Positions 63,302 through 64,000 of a DNA stretch of 64,000 bases are shown here, in pieces. The DNA is taken from contig NZ_LN651335.1 of assembly GCF_000826145.2 (NCBI RefSeq), positions 124,001-188,000 on the forward strand. Reading direction: 5' to 3'. A model generated the notes under the pieces. It was not told the DNA's origin. It ran no database searches and was given only the letters and a program-made list of their open reading frames with translations. The stretch's first letter is position 1. Each line of letters begins with the position of its first letter. This DNA comes from Sporosarcina koreensis (GTDB taxonomy: Bacteria > Bacillota > Bacilli > Bacillales_A > Planococcaceae). The translations under genes and the position numbers were made by a program.

Positions 63302-64000
63302 ATGGACTGGAAAACAGTGAACGCCGAGCTGGTGTGGACCCATGAAAAAGTGACGTCACTTGCAGGCTGGACGGTCGATGCAAAAGTGGTGCTGACGACA
63401 TCGGCCTATTACGTGCTGGCACAGCAGGATTTTGATGCGGAAAGTTTTCTTTGTACGATGGATGAGCTGAAGAAGAGAGCCGGCTGGCTGTCCCCGGTGC
63501 GGGGGAATTTCCTGCCGATGCTCGCGTCGTTCCTGGATACCGCCGGAATGCCGGCAGAGCAGGCTGTCAGCGGCTTGTTTGAACGGCAGCAGGTGCTGAG
63601 GAAAGCTGGATTCAAGAACACGGTCCATTCCTTCCTGGCAGCCATGCTGATGACCCCCGTCCCCGCAACCTACCAAACCGAAGCCGTACAGGCGAAACGG
63701 CTGTACAATGAGATGAAGAAACAGCATTTCCTGCTGACGTCGGATGAAGATTACTCTTACGCCATGCTGCTGGGCAAGCTGAACAATGATCCGGCAGAAC
63801 AGGCTTCATTGATGCGCAAGTATTATGATGAGTTGAACGGAACCGGTTTCAGGTCAGGGACGGAACTGCAATGGCTCTCGCAAGTGCTGACAATCGACCG
63901 CTGTACGTTCGAAGAAAAACGGATTGACCGTGCCAAGCAGCTGCTGAAGCATGTACATAAGCGTGTCAATCTGAAACCGATGCATTATCCGCTGATCGGT
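63302..64000 (+). CDS. DUF4003-type protein, 3' truncated by the window
   Basis: 233 codons are visible from ATG 63302 (AAAGGAGGGG 5 bp upstream) with no stop before the window end. It starts MDWKTVNAELVWTHEKVTSLAGW. Soluble, helical, no signal or known catalytic motif; the text RKAGFKNTVHSFLAA and DEDYSYAMLLGKLN resembles DUF4003 proteins of Bacillales, whose role is unknown. It begins 88 bp after trpA. A trp connection is not indicated, and the gap shows no clear terminator. Confidence 0.75.
   Translation, partial: MDWKTVNAELVWTHEKVTSLAGWTVDAKVVLTTSAYYVLAQQDFDAESFLCTMDELKKRAGWLSPVRGNFLPMLASFLDTAGMPAEQAVSGLFERQQVLRKAGFKNTVHSFLAAMLMTPVPATYQTEAVQAKRLYNEMKKQHFLLTSDEDYSYAMLLGKLNNDPAEQASLMRKYYDELNGTGFRSGTELQWLSQVLTIDRCTFEEKRIDRAKQLLKHVHKRVNLKPMHYPLIG

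Overview
The window looks like chromosome from a GC-rich member of the Bacillales. The gene set and the protein style (dpp/ykf and opp peptide importers, KtrB, a nag-ptsHI cluster, CYP152, YusW, a RocB-like peptidase, low-GC Gram-positive ribosome binding sites, SigA-type promoters and a T-box leader) fit a Planococcaceae-type organism such as Bhargavaea. That genus guess is inference, because no rRNA or tRNA lies in the window. No insertion sequence, prophage or CRISPR array was seen. The interesting material is in the gaps between genes.

Layout. 1-5.2 kb: end of a dipeptide/muropeptide import and recycling operon (DppD-like ATPase cut by the window edge, binding lipoprotein, Ala-Glu epimerase, second ATPase, pyroglutamyl peptidase). 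5.2-11.3 kb: a second oligopeptide ABC operon (two ATPases, two permeases, lipoprotein) behind a good SigA promoter. 11.4-20.9 kb: mostly single genes: a protein with a HEPN-like motif and CBS domains, KtrB, an iron-export-like FetAB pair, a phosphodiesterase, two membrane proteins of unknown role (DUF421, DUF2254), a secreted-side hydrolase, a Yip1 protein and GMP reductase. 21-24.1 kb: an RND efflux pump. 24.6-26.7 kb: pseudouridine breakdown (psuK with its own HTH, then psuG) behind paired palindromic operators. 26.9-35.9 kb: a RocB-like peptidase, then a carbohydrate cluster: free EIIA, NagE, NagA, NagR, a SIS-domain protein, HPr and Enzyme I. 36-46.3 kb: YusW lipoprotein, GlcD-like oxidase, CYP152 peroxygenase, divergent LysR/YeiH pair, UbiB-like kinase, CBS protein, CorA, methyltransferase. 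46.4-56.9 kb: PAS-GGDEF-EAL protein, acyl-CoA:acetate CoA-transferase, MgtE, a polar amino-acid ABC operon whose first binding protein is broken by an amber codon, and RluF. 57-63.2 kb: complete trpEDCFBA operon under a tryptophan T-box. It has no trpG. 63.3 kb to the end: start of a DUF4003 gene.

The most unusual signal is a set of short spaced-repeat arrays that fill four stretches between genes: 12107-12258, 15377-15507, 24191-24340 and 24459-24590. Each has six to eight copies of an 8-12 bp core, one every 20-21 bp (two helical turns), with unconserved spacers. All four lie in convergent gene gaps, and the cores appear related across arrays (a shared TGA-K-C or TGGA-K-C motif, with the strand differing between arrays). 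A fifth array at 38161-38357 has a different unit repeated every 51-52 bp, about five helical turns. I know of no assigned function for these.
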